The notes beneath the pieces were generated by a model. The model saw nothing but the letters and a program-made list of their open reading frames with translations, had not been told where the DNA came from and did no database searches. A DNA stretch of 64,000 nt from Gordionus sp. m RMFG-2023 (Eukaryota; Nematomorpha; Gordioida; Chordodea; Parachordodidae), in the NCBI RefSeq assembly GCF_954871325.1, contig NC_088775.1, positions 6,239,561-6,303,560 of the forward strand, written 5' to 3'. Below are positions 12,420 through 25,298 of the stretch, piece after piece. Each line of letters begins with the position of its first letter. The first letter of the stretch is position 1. The translations under genes and the position numbers were made by a program.

Positions 12420-13510
12420 GCAAACCTATCTCAAGAAAGATAAACCTAGACGATGTTACAGGAGCTCTTAATTTAGTCCTGACATTTGATAAAATGGCCC
12501 ATCTAATGTCATGCTGCTTTATACGAAAAAAACCCATAGGCTTCCACCTGGTCGAGTCTATCCACAAGTCCCCACTTTTACTTCACCCCTATCTTTTACC
12601 AGTGATGAAGAAAACCTTTAATAGGAGTTCAGTAGGGGGCCTAGGCTACCAACTCTGTTATATTTTAACATTACTTCCCCTTAATAATCCTAATTTTGGT
12701 CCCTTCAACAATTTAATCTTATTTTGTAATAAAATAGTTAATAAAACCCTTTAGGTTGTGATAGCTCCTATCCTCTTTGGGGGGCGTCTCATTGCTTTAT
12801 CGAAGCCTGATAAGGAAATTGGGTCCTTTTTCCGAAGAGTAACTGTCAAGTTAATAATGAACCGTATTATCAAGGCGTAGATTATCTTGATAATTATCAA
12901 TTTAGCTTTGAGGGTTAAAAGAGGTAGCGTAGCTTTTGCCCAATCCCTTCTGATTTATATCGGTAATCCTCCTAATACAGTTTTATGCAAAGTTAATTTT
13001 AAAAATGCTTTTGGTGCTTTCTATAGACCTGCTTTCTCCTCGAAATTCTTTCTTGACTATTTCCATTATATAAATTTCAGTTATGGTCAGAATTCTTTTT
13101 TAGTTTTTGGGGACAAGGTTTTAAATTTCAAGGATGTTATTATCAAGGGGATCCTTTAGGCCTTCTACTTTTTTGCCTAGGTAATCATGACATCGTTTTC
13201 TAATATTAAGTCCAAATTCTTGATCTTAACCTTTAGTACCTGAGACGGAACCCTATCTGGTCCAGAAGGTAATGTGTTGAAGGCCATTAATTTCTTAATT
13301 AATGAATCAAAAACTATAAATCTTGTTTTAAATATCGATAAAACCGAAATTAGTTTTTTAAATGGATCCCCGGGTGTCAATCTCCTTACTAGAATCCCCA
13401 TTAAATTCTGCTATCCCCATAATAGCAAACCTAAGAAAGTAACTCTTTGCTTAACTAAATTGGAAGCTATATTGCGTACTATCCCACCTAACAGTCTTCA
13501 TATTTAATAA
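12420..13510 (+). pseudogene. decayed LINE-type reverse transcriptase
   Basis: Reverse-transcriptase motifs appear in order on the plus strand but in different frames. FGGRLIALSKPDKEIG lies at about 12,775-12,825. VNFKNAFGAF, the palm motif with Asn-Ala-Phe, lies at about 12,990-13,020. QGDPLGLLLFCLG lies at about 13,143-13,181. A later NLVLNIDKTEISFLNG block lies at about 13,320-13,365. The order and the QGDPLG block are typical of non-LTR retrotransposons. Several frame changes and stops show it is dead. No endonuclease or poly-A tail is visible, so I cannot assign a clade. Confidence 0.65.
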
Positions 13511-13769
13511 GGAAATCGCTATGGCTTCTCAAAATTTTAAATCTTTTTAGGGCTTCATATTCATTTTTAAACTTTTCCTTCCTTTCAGCCCTATACATGA
13601 AAATCAAAAACTTACTTCTTAAACCAAGGAGGCGTAGGGTTTCTCTCTTTTAATTAATTTCTTTATCAACCTTCTTGTCTTCTCGTCTTCAATATGAGGA
13701 AGTTATAAGTAAATTTTGAGGGATATAGATAGTCTATTTGAAAATGTCTGTAACTTATGGAAGAAAAAA

Positions 13770-14140
13770 CAAATTGGCATAATAATTAATTTCACAGCAT
13801 AAAATTAATTGTTTGCAGTTTTTTATATTCAAAATGATCAGTTTAAATGAATTATTTTACAGTTCTTTAAAAAAAAGAAATAAAAGCCAATCCATAAAAA
13901 TATACACTTATTAACATAAATTAATCTAGATCTATAATTTTTTAAAACTTTGAACCTTTTTCTTATTCCCATATTACCTGTTCAAAGAAGTTATCTTCAG
14001 GGAAAAATTGTTTCTGAGGCATTAAAAACTTAACAATGATATCCACTAGTGATGTTAAATGACTCTATTTAAGCCGATTTTAAAAAGGCCAACTTAATAT
14101 TTTAGCCAGAATATCCTAACCGTTGTGCTATCTAAGATTA
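13770..14140 (+). repeat. R repeat, copy 4, with MITE left end
   Basis: TTTCACAGCATAAAATTAAT lies near 13,790 and TTACCTGTTCAAAGAAG near 13,975. From about 14,052 it reads TAGTGATGTTAAATGACTC, the left end of the TGTTGT-type MITE, as in copy 3. No right end is clear. Confidence 0.6.
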
Positions 14141-14160
14141 TAATTTTTATGCTAGGTATT

Positions 14161-14692
14161 CGAAAATTAATGGAATACATTTCCGGGAAAATCAGATTTT
14201 TAAATATAGTAAAACGCGCTCTAAAAATGATTTAAAGTTGAATAAATAACATATTGCCGGAAAAAACACATTAACGCTAACATATATATATATATATAAC
14301 TGCAGTTCAATCAAAAAGAATACAATAAATTTAAAAAAATGAACTATAATAATATTTAAATACTGTGCAATCCAATTAAAAAACTACGCAATTGGTTCTA
14401 TAATTTTTCATGGTGTTTCCCATTATATTTTCGAAATTTCGAAAAAAATATATATATTATAGATTTTATTTATAATTTAACGATATTATAATCATTTTTT
14501 ATTTCAACCTCGAAAATTAGTAAATTAACCGTTAAATATGCTGTACTTAATATATAGAATTATTTACAAATAAAAATAATAAATTATACCTGAATTGAAT
14601 TAGAATTTTTTTTATTTTTAAATTTATAACGGCGAGGCATTGTGAATAATTAGTTAATATATACGCTAAATCTTATTGGTCAATTATAATTT
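14161..14692. other. region upstream of the receptor gene
   Basis: AT-rich, with a TA dinucleotide run at about 14,281-14,298. No confident TATA box or start site can be chosen in sequence this AT-rich. Confidence 0.4.
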
Positions 14693-16180
14693 ATGGAAGA
14701 ACAGCAGCTTTGTTTAAAATATTCCTCGATAGAATTACTAGAAAATTACAAGATAAACAGGATTATTAAAATTTTCTGTATATTTATTTTGATTTCGGGA
14801 CTCACTGGGAATTTGTTTGGAGTAATTATTCAATTTAATCCATCCGTAATCATTGATTTATGCGCTCATCTCAAGGGCTTCATTAAATATGCGAAGAATT
14901 TAATTATAACTCTGAAAAGATCAACTGGAAAATGGTTTAGGAATAGATCACCTACTCCATTTATTTCGTCTTCAGACCCTCAAAATTTGATGTCAATAAA
15001 TATAAGGTGTGGAAATAATTGTATATTTTCCAATAGAACAAGGTATAATGTTAATGTTAATCAATATTTGTTAAAGTGGTTTTTCTTAATAAATTTTATG
15101 AATGTTTTGGGGTTGATCATTTCACCTTTGCTCAAAATTTACGGGCGTGAGCACTCAGAAATTCCTTTCTGGACTTCTAAAGGTTGGATAACATATTTGG
15201 CACATTATCATTATCCCATATCCAAATCAATGATACATTTTGGTTTCTTTATTTATTTGCTCTTCTTCGCGAATCAACTGATTGCAGTTGTATTTCCATT
15301 CAAATACATTTCATTAGTTAATATTAAAAGAGTCAGGATTGCTATGCTCTTGAGTCTCAACTACTCGATCATATGGTATTTCCCAACTTACAGATGGTTG
15401 ACAATGCATAAGACAAAATTATGTAAAACCACAGTAAGCGGAGGATATAAATTTTATACAGAAGATTATATCTATTTTTATCAACTCCGAAAATTTGAAG
15501 CCCAGGACACTAACGCTAAGAATCTTTGGATAACTTACCAAATTTGCAGAGAGATTTTTGCTGTGCTAATGCCATTTTCTCTAATGATTATATGCAAAAT
15601 TATACTTATCAAAAGAGGTATAAAAGTTGCGGATAATATTTATAAATCATACAATAGTAAGCATGTTATAAGTGTATCTACCAAAGAAACTAAAGAAGAC
15701 TGTAATGATATTAAAACTAATGTTGACAATTTTGAAAAGCCAAATCATATTATTGATACAATTAAGGATGATCCCATCCTTATTCTAAATTATAATTTAA
15801 CTGAAAATGGATTAAAGCCAACTGGATCTCAAAGTAAAAGAGTTAACCGCAAACCTTCTGAAATAAACTCCTCTAGTAGATGGCACTCTAAAAAGTTATC
15901 CGAAAATAAGCAACACATTAAAACATTAACCATCTTAACATTACAATTTGTACTTTTTTTGCTTCCAGCATCCGTCATTCAAATGGTAATAGATATTTTG
16001 GGCCCGAAATATTCTTGCAAATCTATCTCTAATATTTATCAGTTTTTGATAGCGTTAGAATATGTATACATTAGTTGTGCCTTTTATTTTAACTTATTGT
16101 TCAATTCCAATTACAGGCGCTTTGTCATCGAAAGATTGAAGAATTACATCGGAATTTTTAAAAAAATCTTTCAAAATTAA
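14693..16180 (+). CDS. seven-helix GPCR-like receptor, single exon
   Basis: This is a 495-residue uninterrupted frame with the layout of a rhodopsin-type receptor. Likely membrane helices are at about 24-46, 127-149, 178-203, 214-232, 285-306, 408-435 and 447-471. Family landmarks: Asn40 in TM1 (LTGNLFG); NQLIAVVFPFKY at 194-205, in the place of DRYxAVxxPFxY after TM3; and FNLLFNSNYRRFV at 466-478, resembling the TM7 end (NPxxY then NSNFR) of peptide receptors. The segment between TM1 and TM2 is about 80 residues, far longer than the usual ICL1. The third intracellular loop (307-407) is long, polar and basic. The expected Asp-Arg-Tyr is not intact, so coupling is uncertain. The first ATG is the only upstream start. 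A divergent invertebrate peptide or orphan receptor is likely; the ligand cannot be told. It is the only convincing host gene in the window. Confidence 0.8.
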   Translation: MEEQQLCLKYSSIELLENYKINRIIKIFCIFILISGLTGNLFGVIIQFNPSVIIDLCAHLKGFIKYAKNLIITLKRSTGKWFRNRSPTPFISSSDPQNLMSINIRCGNNCIFSNRTRYNVNVNQYLLKWFFLINFMNVLGLIISPLLKIYGREHSEIPFWTSKGWITYLAHYHYPISKSMIHFGFFIYLLFFANQLIAVVFPFKYISLVNIKRVRIAMLLSLNYSIIWYFPTYRWLTMHKTKLCKTTVSGGYKFYTEDYIYFYQLRKFEAQDTNAKNLWITYQICREIFAVLMPFSLMIICKIILIKRGIKVADNIYKSYNSKHVISVSTKETKEDCNDIKTNVDNFEKPNHIIDTIKDDPILILNYNLTENGLKPTGSQSKRVNRKPSEINSSSRWHSKKLSENKQHIKTLTILTLQFVLFLLPASVIQMVIDILGPKYSCKSISNIYQFLIALEYVYISCAFYFNLLFNSNYRRFVIERLKNYIGIFKKIFQN

Positions 16181-16340
16181 AGTTTTGCCATTCAACATTA
16201 TAAACTCCGGCAAAATTATTTATACTTATCTTTATATATTGTTAGATACCATTTTATGTTATAATTTTATATTTGCTTATTTTTCTTTTAATAAAATTTA
16301 AACGTAAAATATTATATGTCCCTGAAATCTTTATATTGTC

Positions 16341-16350
16341 AATAAATAAA
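16341..16350 (+). promoter_or_regulatory. polyadenylation signal candidate for the receptor gene
   Basis: Overlapping AATAAATAAA begins about 160 nt after the receptor stop codon. Such hexamers are frequent by chance in this composition. Confidence 0.4.
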
Positions 16351-17412
16351 GTTCTGAAATAAATAATCTATTTAACTTTTGGCTGTTAGAAATTAACGGA
16401 CCTAATTCAGCATCCAGGCAGAGAATTAAAAACTAGAAGTAAACTTTACTATTACTGCGAGATTAAATCTCTATAGTACCAAGATGCTATCAATGTTTCT
16501 TTAAAAAAAATACTGTAGAATATTCGCGAAATTTTTAAAGTTGGCAAATCAGAAAATAAATTTTACAATGGCCATACAGTTTAAAATTCAAATTCCCATT
16601 CGAATGGGTAATGGGTGAAAGGCTTGTGGAAAAAACGGAAATAAACCTAAAGGAAATAAAAAATGTTAAAATAGATGTTAAAAAAGAGGAATAAAATACA
16701 CCTTGTAAATTTATGGAACCGGAACTGAGAATTCTGGAACCTTCGGGAAAGGCCTAGATGAAGGTTCCTAAAAATATATTATAAATATTTATAATGGAAA
16801 TTGCTTGATTTTGATTTCATGTTTACTTAGTTTTCTTAATAATTATTTAAAAAATTTATTTTTATTGATGTCGATTAATGGATATATAGTTACATTATTA
16901 TCAATAATTGTTATTAAGAAGCAAAAAAATTTGGAAAAAAATACAAGTTTATCTTATATTGTTTACGTGTAAATATTGATTCATATTAAATGGTTAAATA
17001 AAGATTAATAAATAATATATGTTAATTTAAAATAAATATTAAGTTAAATATTTTTTCTAAGAACAATCCGTGAACTTAAGGGTAACGGAAGACATTCGCA
17101 AAATGTATTTCCGGGTTCATGAAAAAAAAATTAATATTAAAATAGTAAAACCATTTTTAAAGTTTTTCCCTAATTGTCATTTCCGTTAAAGTTGGCTAAA
17201 TAATTGGAGGCATTAATTCTAAAATATGCCAATGTATTTTGCTTTATAATGTTTGACTTTCAGAATACTAGCTTAATTGTAAACTAACTTAATCATTTTA
17301 GTAGAGAGTATAAAAAAAGAAAATTGCCTAAATGTGTAATTGCTAAAATAGAAAATATATAACTGTATATCTGGCATGCGCTAATATAGTGCCTCATTAG
17401 TATTTTTAATTC
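16351..17412. other. intergenic, no gene seen
   Basis: No coding frame, element end or clear repeat. Confidence 0.45.
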
Positions 17413-18330
17413 CCTGAGAATATAGGCGTAGCCGGGGGGGGGCAAGGGGAAATTCCACCCCTTCAGAAATTTATCACTTTTTGTGAATATCATTTTAAGC
17501 TAATAAAAAATAACGCCCTTAGTCCTTCCCCCACTCCCTGACCCCCAAAAATGTATGCATATATCTTAAACATAATTTGAAAGAAAGAATGTAAATTTTG
17601 ATATTTTTTTATAAAATGAATATCTTGTAGATTTACAGTATATCTAATTTTATCAATTATCATATAACAATCAAGTAATTTTTACCAATATAGCGAATTA
17701 TATATTTTACAGAAAACTATAAAATATTGATAAGGACATCAGAAAATATCTTTTAAAGACATTATGGGATGAATAATATGAAGATTAAATTTTAATATCA
17801 TTTTTTTAAAATAGATGGCGTTAAATAACTGAATGCAAATTGTTGCTATATTTATTATCAATAGCATTGATTAGTAAAATTTGTTATATTATTAACTGTA
17901 ATATATTCTTTAACTGCCAAATATGTCTGTAAAAGTAGAATTTTACCTAGTATTTTGTAACTAATTCTATATAATAGAGGAATATCAACTATATGTCTAC
18001 TTTTTATAAATAAATTTCTTATACTTGTTTGGAATAAATTATTACCATGCTTTTATATTAATGTATATACAAGTAATTTATTGATATTTTATATAAACTA
18101 ATAAAAATATATTTCATATTTGTTCCAGGCTTATTTTATTTATTAAAATTATTAACCTCCATTTTATGACTATATATAAACTAAGGTGTAAAAATATTTT
18201 ATGACTATATATAGACTAAGGTAACCCGGCCGGAGGCCCGCCCAAATTAGGCTTTGGGGCGAAGCCCCACAGTAATTTTTTAATTCCCCCCTCCCCTTAG
18301 GAAAATCCTGGCTACGCCTATGCTTGAGAA
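17413..18330. mobile_element. hAT-type non-autonomous element (17,421-18,322)
   Basis: A 902-bp element has ends TATAGGCGTAGCC and CATAGGCGTAGCC. It is flanked by CCTGAGAA (17,413-17,420) and CTTGAGAA (18,323-18,330), an 8-bp duplication with one mismatch. G-rich and C-rich runs lie just inside the ends. Interior sequence around 17,755-18,030 (GATGGCGTTAAATAACTGAA and onwards) is shared with 56,310-56,590, so the family has at least two copies here. Non-coding. Confidence 0.7.
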
Positions 18331-20040
18331 CCACAAAAAGAAACTGATTTATAAATATAAACTATTAGGTCAAGCTTTAAATTTGAAGTGAACCATTCAT
18401 TTGAAATTATACTTATTCTGAAACATATACCAAAATCATCAAGTAGGACTTTATTAGTATATTTTATTGCTTTATCTTGTTTGGTTGATTAAAAGAAGGA
18501 AAAAATTAATGGTAAAAATTAAAAAAATGTCAAAATTAGCATCATGCCAGAACGGAGAATATAGAAGTTTGAATTATCTGGGTTGCGTTGATATTTAGTA
18601 CCTAATTAATTAATCAATCATTCTCCAGCCATTAAAAAAGTAACGGAAATACGAACCATAAAAACTATGATATCATCTTAAGGGTAAAGCAGGTAAAGTT
18701 AGTCAAACACTGGAAGCATTATCTTTGAAATTTATGGCAATAATTATTACTTCATTAATGCTTCAACCCGTTTAATAGATAGTTAAAATAAAAACATTAT
18801 TACCAAAATAAAAGAAAATCGTTAAGATTGGCAACATGCTAGAAGGAAAATGATAGAAGTAATGAACAATATCTAATGCATGAGTAGTACTTACTAATTC
18901 ATCAATCAGTTTCTAGTCAATAAATAAAAATAAGTTATAAGCGAAATAAAAATTAAGCCACCTTAGGTATTTAACTATTCTAACAATTTCTTCTAAATAA
19001 ATTAAGCTTTTCTTTTCCCGATTCATTTTTGAATCTTGTGATTCTATGATTTTTATAGATATATTTTTTTCAGTTCGTTTTATAAATATAGAAGTAAAAT
19101 AGTTTAAATCTCATTAAATTTTAAATTAAGTTATATTTTCAAAAATTTGGTATGAATCTGATATTAAGACGCAGTTTTAAGCATTAAGTTCGCCAAACTT
19201 TTGAAAGCACCAATTATAAAGCTTAAGCTAATCTGTAATGCTTAAAGAGTATTAGTTTAATCTTCAATCCGATTGGCAACAAGTTTAATTAAAAAATTTA
19301 CTAGCAAAATATTATTAAAACTGATACCAAAATTAAAAACAGAATGAAAATTATATAATCACAAAAGCAAATATAATAAAAAAATAAAATAAACGAAATA
19401 TATAAAAATAAGTTTTATTATTATCATTGTAAAAAATCCTTTTCTATCATCTTTTAAAATATGAGACTCATAGCATTGATTATATGTAGCAGCGGCATAA
19501 ATAATTAGTAGAATACTTGTGGCATCCAAAATGTGATACCAAAATAAGATGCAATGGTTATGGTAAAATTGAAAACGATGATAATAGCTAATTTTTAACC
19601 CCCCCCCCCCAAGCACTAATATTGAGAAATTTTTTGTAATATTAATGCTAAGTGCCCTTAAAGGGAAAGAATTCCATACGAAATATAGCGTCGTTGAGAA
19701 GCATCACATATTTTAAAAAAAATTTTGTCTTTAATATTGTTAATTAGTAGATTTTTAAGATTTTTTCAGGCGCTTTTTGGAATTCTAGAATAAATTTCCA
19801 AGATGATTATGTAGAATTAAAAATTTAAAGAGGGGATTTTATCAATTCAAATGAAATAAAAGCAAATTTTCGTCTAGATATAAATCAGGCCCTATTCTAG
19901 GCTATTTTGTTGGGGGGGGGGGAGGTGGCGGATAAAAAATTTCAAACGGCCCTCCAAAAATATTTTACCTGCCTCTCCCCCCCCCCCAATTTTTTTAAAA
20001 AATTCTTTTATTAATAAGAATGAAATGGGGGAGAAATAAC
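18331..20040. other. intergenic, no gene seen
   Basis: AT-rich. C- and G-homopolymer runs at about 19,598-19,609, 19,910-19,921 and 19,977-19,987 lie in opposite orientation, as in a MITE with G-rich ends. I found no target duplication. Confidence 0.4.
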
Positions 20041-20385
20041 TAGTGTTCAAACCAATATCGGTTTAAAAAAATAATACTATTCATTCATTATTGCTGAAAT
20101 ACCTACTAACGCCAACCGCTCATGTATTGAGTAAGGAGAAATGTAAATGCAAAGGTGAAAACGGTCAAGGTGCCAAGATCCAGATAGATTTAATAAAACG
20201 GCTCGATCAAAATAGAACCCAAATAACACTTCATAAGTTTGAAGATTTTACTAGTAGATGGCAAAAAGGTTTGCACATATATTTGCCAAATGACGAGGCT
20301 TACTTAATATTATTTTCTCTAAAATCTTAATCGGGCCGTTTCTAAAAACGACTCAAGTCGGGGTTTTAACAACAATACCAACATC
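20041..20385. repeat. possible TGTTGT-family MITE copy
   Basis: The right part (about 20,330-20,385) carries AATCGGGCCGTTT and GACTCAAGTCGGGGTTTTAA followed by CAACAATA, matching the family's right end in reverse. A TAGTGTTCAAACC block at 20,042 could be the left end. No matching flanks, so boundaries are uncertain. Confidence 0.35.
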
Positions 20386-20503
20386 ATCAAAAGGCTAGTA
20401 CTAATAATGGAAGAAGATTTTTTCTAAAATAAATGAATAGGTTGAATAATTAATTGAAGTTGATGGAGTTTTTGCCTTCTTTAAGATCTGTAACTTTTTT
20501 TTC

Positions 20504-20710
20504 TCATTAGCTTTCACCTTTTCTGGTGGTAAGCTCCTTCAATATCTCTCTCTACTTTATATTATTCATACTATCTCGTTTATCTAATTTATACTTCTTC
20601 AAATTGGCTCTAACTTTATGGCTCCATTGAAGTTTTGGCCTTCCTCTTTTACGTTTAGCCATCACTTCCAAACTCCCAACCTTATTTCCTTTGTAGTTCA
20701 TAGGCCTTCT
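20504..20710 (-). pseudogene. LINE C-terminal relic
   Basis: The minus strand reads RRPMNYKGNKVGSLEVMAKR, then KRGRPKLQWSHKVRANLKKY, then KLDKRDSMNNIK, a stop, REILKELTTRKG. A basic GRPKxxW block, then a DL-like helix, then a final (W)R motif is the usual tail of RTE- and I-type LINE reverse transcriptases. One stop replaces the expected Trp. Nothing upstream on this strand can be read as the catalytic core. Confidence 0.55.
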
Positions 20711-20724
20711 CATTACTTAAACTA

Positions 20725-23576
20725 TATTAAATCAATCTATACCAAAAGGGTTTTATTTTTTGTAGAAAGAAATCTTGAGTAACATTATAATAGCAAAATA
20801 CATAGAAAAAGAGGATCCTAAGACTAGAAAATTTTTCCAATCTTTTTGTATAGTTAGCAAATTAAAATAAAATCACAAGATAACAATTTTAATTTTCTAG
20901 ACATAAAAAAAATTAAAATTGTTGTTGGCAATAAATATTACTTAAAATTGATTAGTAATCGAAATTGGGATTGTTAAAAAATTATTTGTCAAAAGGTTAG
21001 AAAATTATAAAGATTGTGTTACATCAGATTTTTTAAAATTTCTATGCCCATATAAAAATGCATTTCTTAATGTTTATCAAATATTCTGTATCAGTTTAGA
21101 TCATCCACATCGAGTTGTGAGTTGAGATGTTTAAAAGGTTAAAGAAAAAGTTTAGATAATAAATAAATTTTATTTTAACAAATTAAATTTCAAAGTTTAA
21201 AAGATAATGCAACTTCAAAAATGGTATGTATATGTTACATTATAGGAATTAATAAATTAATATATATTTGGTTATATATTTTTACTTTTTTATAATTTCA
21301 TTTTTGTAAGCTTACTTATATTACTTTTTATGAATTCAAATTTAACTTTTTATTTTTGTAATTCAACTTATATTACTTTTTATTTTTCGTAACCTTACTT
21401 TTTGTTTTATATATTCTAATTTTATATAGTATATATATAGTTGTAAAAAAGAGAAAAAGTTAGTTAATAATAATAAAATATATTTTTACTTGCACGTTTA
21501 TCATGATTCTCTTCAATATATGAAATAGTTTATCGGTTATTTTTTCACCTTTAAATTATTTTTTGAACTGTCTTTTAAAATTTAAAATCTGATCCTACCC
21601 GAAATGTATTCCAGCATGTTTATAATACCTACCTATGAATTCAATTTTGCCATTAACATTTGAACGTAATATTATTTATATTGGTTTTTGCACAGAGTTT
21701 TTATAGACTCAAAGTTGAAGGGTAAAATTGTTTAAAATTTATAAGATGGGTATTCTAAACATGCTGAAATACATTTATGCTAAAATCAGATTTTCAAATT
21801 TAAAAAAATGCGCTCAAAAAATGATTTCAAGTTGAAAAAATAACATTGCTGTAAAAAACACATTGCTGTTAACATATATCTTAATCGAAATACATTAACG
21901 AAAATACTATGAATTAACATATCATTGAGTTAATTATAACCTCAAACAAATATACAATTTATTTATACATATCATCAACTTTTTCACCATTAAAGAAAAT
22001 TATTAAATCAGATTTCAATTATTGATATAATAAAGGCTAACTTAATTTTAACATGGAAAAAACATAACCGAAACTATTAATTCATAATATCAATTTTAAT
22101 ATAGTTGTTAAATAACATATATTTTATAATGGAATCCATAACAAATATATCAATATTATTATATAATATTTGTAAAATCATTAAATCAACTTATTTCTTT
22201 TCAGCTTTAAGTCAGTTCTTATCTTCCATCTAATTTTATAAACAATATTTTTTAAAAGCATTTAATTGATTGTATTTGTCAAGTTTTTATGCATATTTCT
22301 TAATATTTATTCTATTTTGAGAATTATATATTATAAGCATACTATATATAAAGATATCCTTTTTAATCATGCCCATTTTTTATATACATTTCATTAAAAC
22401 ATATACACTAATTATAATGTTTTCTTTAGATTAATTTCTATTACTTATACATATTTTCCCACATTTATAGGGAGATTTTTATTTAAATCTGAATTACAGC
22501 TCAAAAATTACTATATTAAAATTTAGTATATAAAATTATAATTTTTTTTAAATAAAAAAATTGCCACCAAATATGATTTAATAAAATGTTAATCGTAATG
22601 AATTTTTTAAAGGCAAAAATTTTGTCAAAATATATAAATTTGACCAGTTTGAAGTAATTTAAAAAAAATATAGATTAGTTTTTTCACTATGTAGCAAAAC
22701 CTAGTACTTCAGCTAAAAGAATGGGTCACCTAACTAGAAACCCTGAAGAACCATAAGAAAATCTCAAGCAATCTGTTAGAAATTGGTATAAATATTTTCT
22801 AAATAGTTCACAAGTTTTTAAATATATTAATTTTAGTAAATTAATTAAAAACATTATTGGGCTCAAAGTACTTGAGCTTTAGCTGGTTTCATTAAGAGTA
22901 ATTTATTTTTTTAAACTATTAATTTTAAAAAAAAATTATATCAAAAGATAATTTATAAATTTTAACCCATATATTCAATAAAAAAATTTATTTGGAAATT
23001 TGAAGCTTGCTAGGGATTGTTTAGTGTTTCAATTTTATAGAATAGCTTATCACAAAGTAGTAAAAGCTTTAAAGTATCCAAATAACCTTTAAAATAAGAT
23101 ATACATAGTTTAAATGTTTCTCATTCTAAATTTTCTAATTTATTGCCATCTTATTAAATATAATTACTATCATTATTACAGTTTAGTTTTAATTTATCTA
23201 TATTATTTTAAAATCAATTTAATCTCTACATTCAAAAGTATGAAGATATTGTAAAAATATAAGCCTTGCAATTAGATTCTAAATATGAAATTGATAATTT
23301 ATCTCCCATATATTTTTCGGTATATAAATTTATTCCAGGTTTTTCATAAAGAAGATTTTTTATCATCTAATTAAAAAGGTTTATAAATATGTCTATATCA
23401 ATAATTTACCCTTGGTAATAACTATTTTTGGTCAACAAAGTTTTGGGAATTAAGGTCTTATTCATGATAGCCAACATCATATGTTGTAGTTAAATCACTG
23501 TATCTATTAGTTTTTAACTTTTTATTTATGATTTTCTTTGGAATTGTATGCTTTTTCTATAAAATTTACTACTAAC
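20725..23576. other. long AT-rich stretch, no gene seen
   Basis: Close to pure A/T with no coding pattern, no tandem array and no recognised ends. Confidence 0.5.
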
Positions 23577-24039
23577 TGTTGTGATTGTATTATTTTGATT
23601 TGCACTTATTTAAAATCTTGTGTATATAAATTTGAATATTTACGGAAAATAATTTTTATATATAAAATTGAATATTTAGAGTTCATGTAAAATTTGAATA
23701 TTTATATTGTTAATAATGAGTATTATATTGTAGAAAAAAAGATATTTGGATGACTTAAAGTTGATTATAATCAGACGAAATTTATTATTTTATAATCTAT
23801 GATGTTAATTTTATATAAAAGGCACAATTTTTATAATTTAAAAGACTTTTTTAATTTTTTTACTTTTACATATAATTTTATTTTATTTTTCTTTTATTCT
23901 TGGTTATGTTTTCACTTTATATTTAATTATAATTAATTATTATTAGTTAATAAAGATTTAAATTTTACAGTTTAGTATTAAATAATATTTCTTTATATTT
24001 TTATTTTATTTCTTAGGTTCAATTTTTCATTATTTGACA
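23577..24039 (+). repeat. 5' LTR of the 23.6-kb fossil
   Basis: Begins TG, ends CA, and pairs with 27,477-27,963. Confidence 0.75.
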
Positions 24040-25218
24040 ATGGTGTAGGAGTGTGGAGGTGCAAGAACAAACTACTTCAGTCTAATAATTCGCAATCCAT
24101 ACGATGAGACAAGGAGAAATGTCAAACTGTATTCTATTGAAAAAAAAAATTCCAGAAGAACGTAAGAATATTTAAAGAAAAGTAGGAAAACTTTTAGAAT
24201 AATAAGTATTTTAAAAACCGTTTAAAATTAGATAAAAAGGAAATTTAAATTTATTTTTAAAGAGGTTGATTGAAAAAGAAAAAATATTTTATGGTAGCTC
24301 AGTATTAAAAACAAAAAATTATAAAGATAGCATTCATAGTAGATAAAATATAAAGAAGTTTGTGTTATAGTTAGTTTAAGATTATAATTTATGAAATATC
24401 AGAGAAGTTACTGGTAAAATTAGAAATCAACGGAATCTAATTTGGACTATAAGATATTTTAGATTTAAGTTATTAAATGATTGATCACTAGAGATAACTA
24501 TAAAGAAAAAGAAACATTTAAAAATTCGGTGAAAAGATTGGAGACTAAGACGAATATACCTTTATTTTTAGGAAATAGTTGATGTTGTAATTAAATTCTT
24601 ATTAAAGATTTACGTTCAACTTTTATTTTAAGGGTTGAGAGAGATAAAACAGCCTCAAGGATTTGATATATGAATGTATTATAATATTAGGTTGTTGATC
24701 AACCAAAAATCTTAATAGAGAGAAACGGCTTTCGTCATTAGAAAATTTATGCCGCAATCGAGCTCATTTGGATTTTTATTCATTAATAAGGATTGAAGTC
24801 AATTAGGCAACATTATTCTAATAATAGTAAAAAGAAAAACAAGAAGAAAATAGGCAAATGCTAAAGAAGAAGTGATAAATTCTATTTTAAATTGTTTTAA
24901 TGTGTTTTAGATATAAGAAAATATCGTGCAGATTGAAGAAATATTTTTTTTGAATAATGATGATATGGATACGAAATACTTCGAAAGAGAAAAAGAAATT
25001 TTTTTTTGATATTAAATTAAAATATTAGAGTGTAAAAAAAGGTAGGAGAATTTAAGAAGTTTAAAAAAAAAGAAAGAATTTGACTGAAAATAGTGGTTAA
25101 TGATGCTTACTACCTTAAGGTACTACCTATCAAATTTGTATTTTGTTTATTTTTCATCTGGATAGGCACTACCAAATATATTTATAATATATATTTGAAA
25201 AATCGTGATTTTTGAAAA

Positions 25219-25298
25219 GCCTCTGTGACTTAGTCGGCAAGAGCTTCGCTTACTTATCCCATACCATAGTCATGGGTTCGAATCCCGGGAATGGTCAT
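25219..25298 (+). tRNA. tRNA-derived Pol III unit (SINE head or pseudo-tRNA)
   Basis: TGACTTAGTCGG (25,226-25,237) fits an A box and GGTTCGAATCC (25,275-25,285) is a perfect B box, with tRNA-like spacing. A run of T follows from 25,300, as in a Pol III terminator. The 5' GCCTCTG does not pair with the 3' end and the anticodon arm is unclear, so I do not assign an amino acid. It lies inside the LTR fossil. Confidence 0.5.

Noticed and set aside
12494-12754. stand-alone 86-codon gene
   Set aside because: Lies within the run of a decayed LINE, upstream of its reverse-transcriptase motifs; no independent support.
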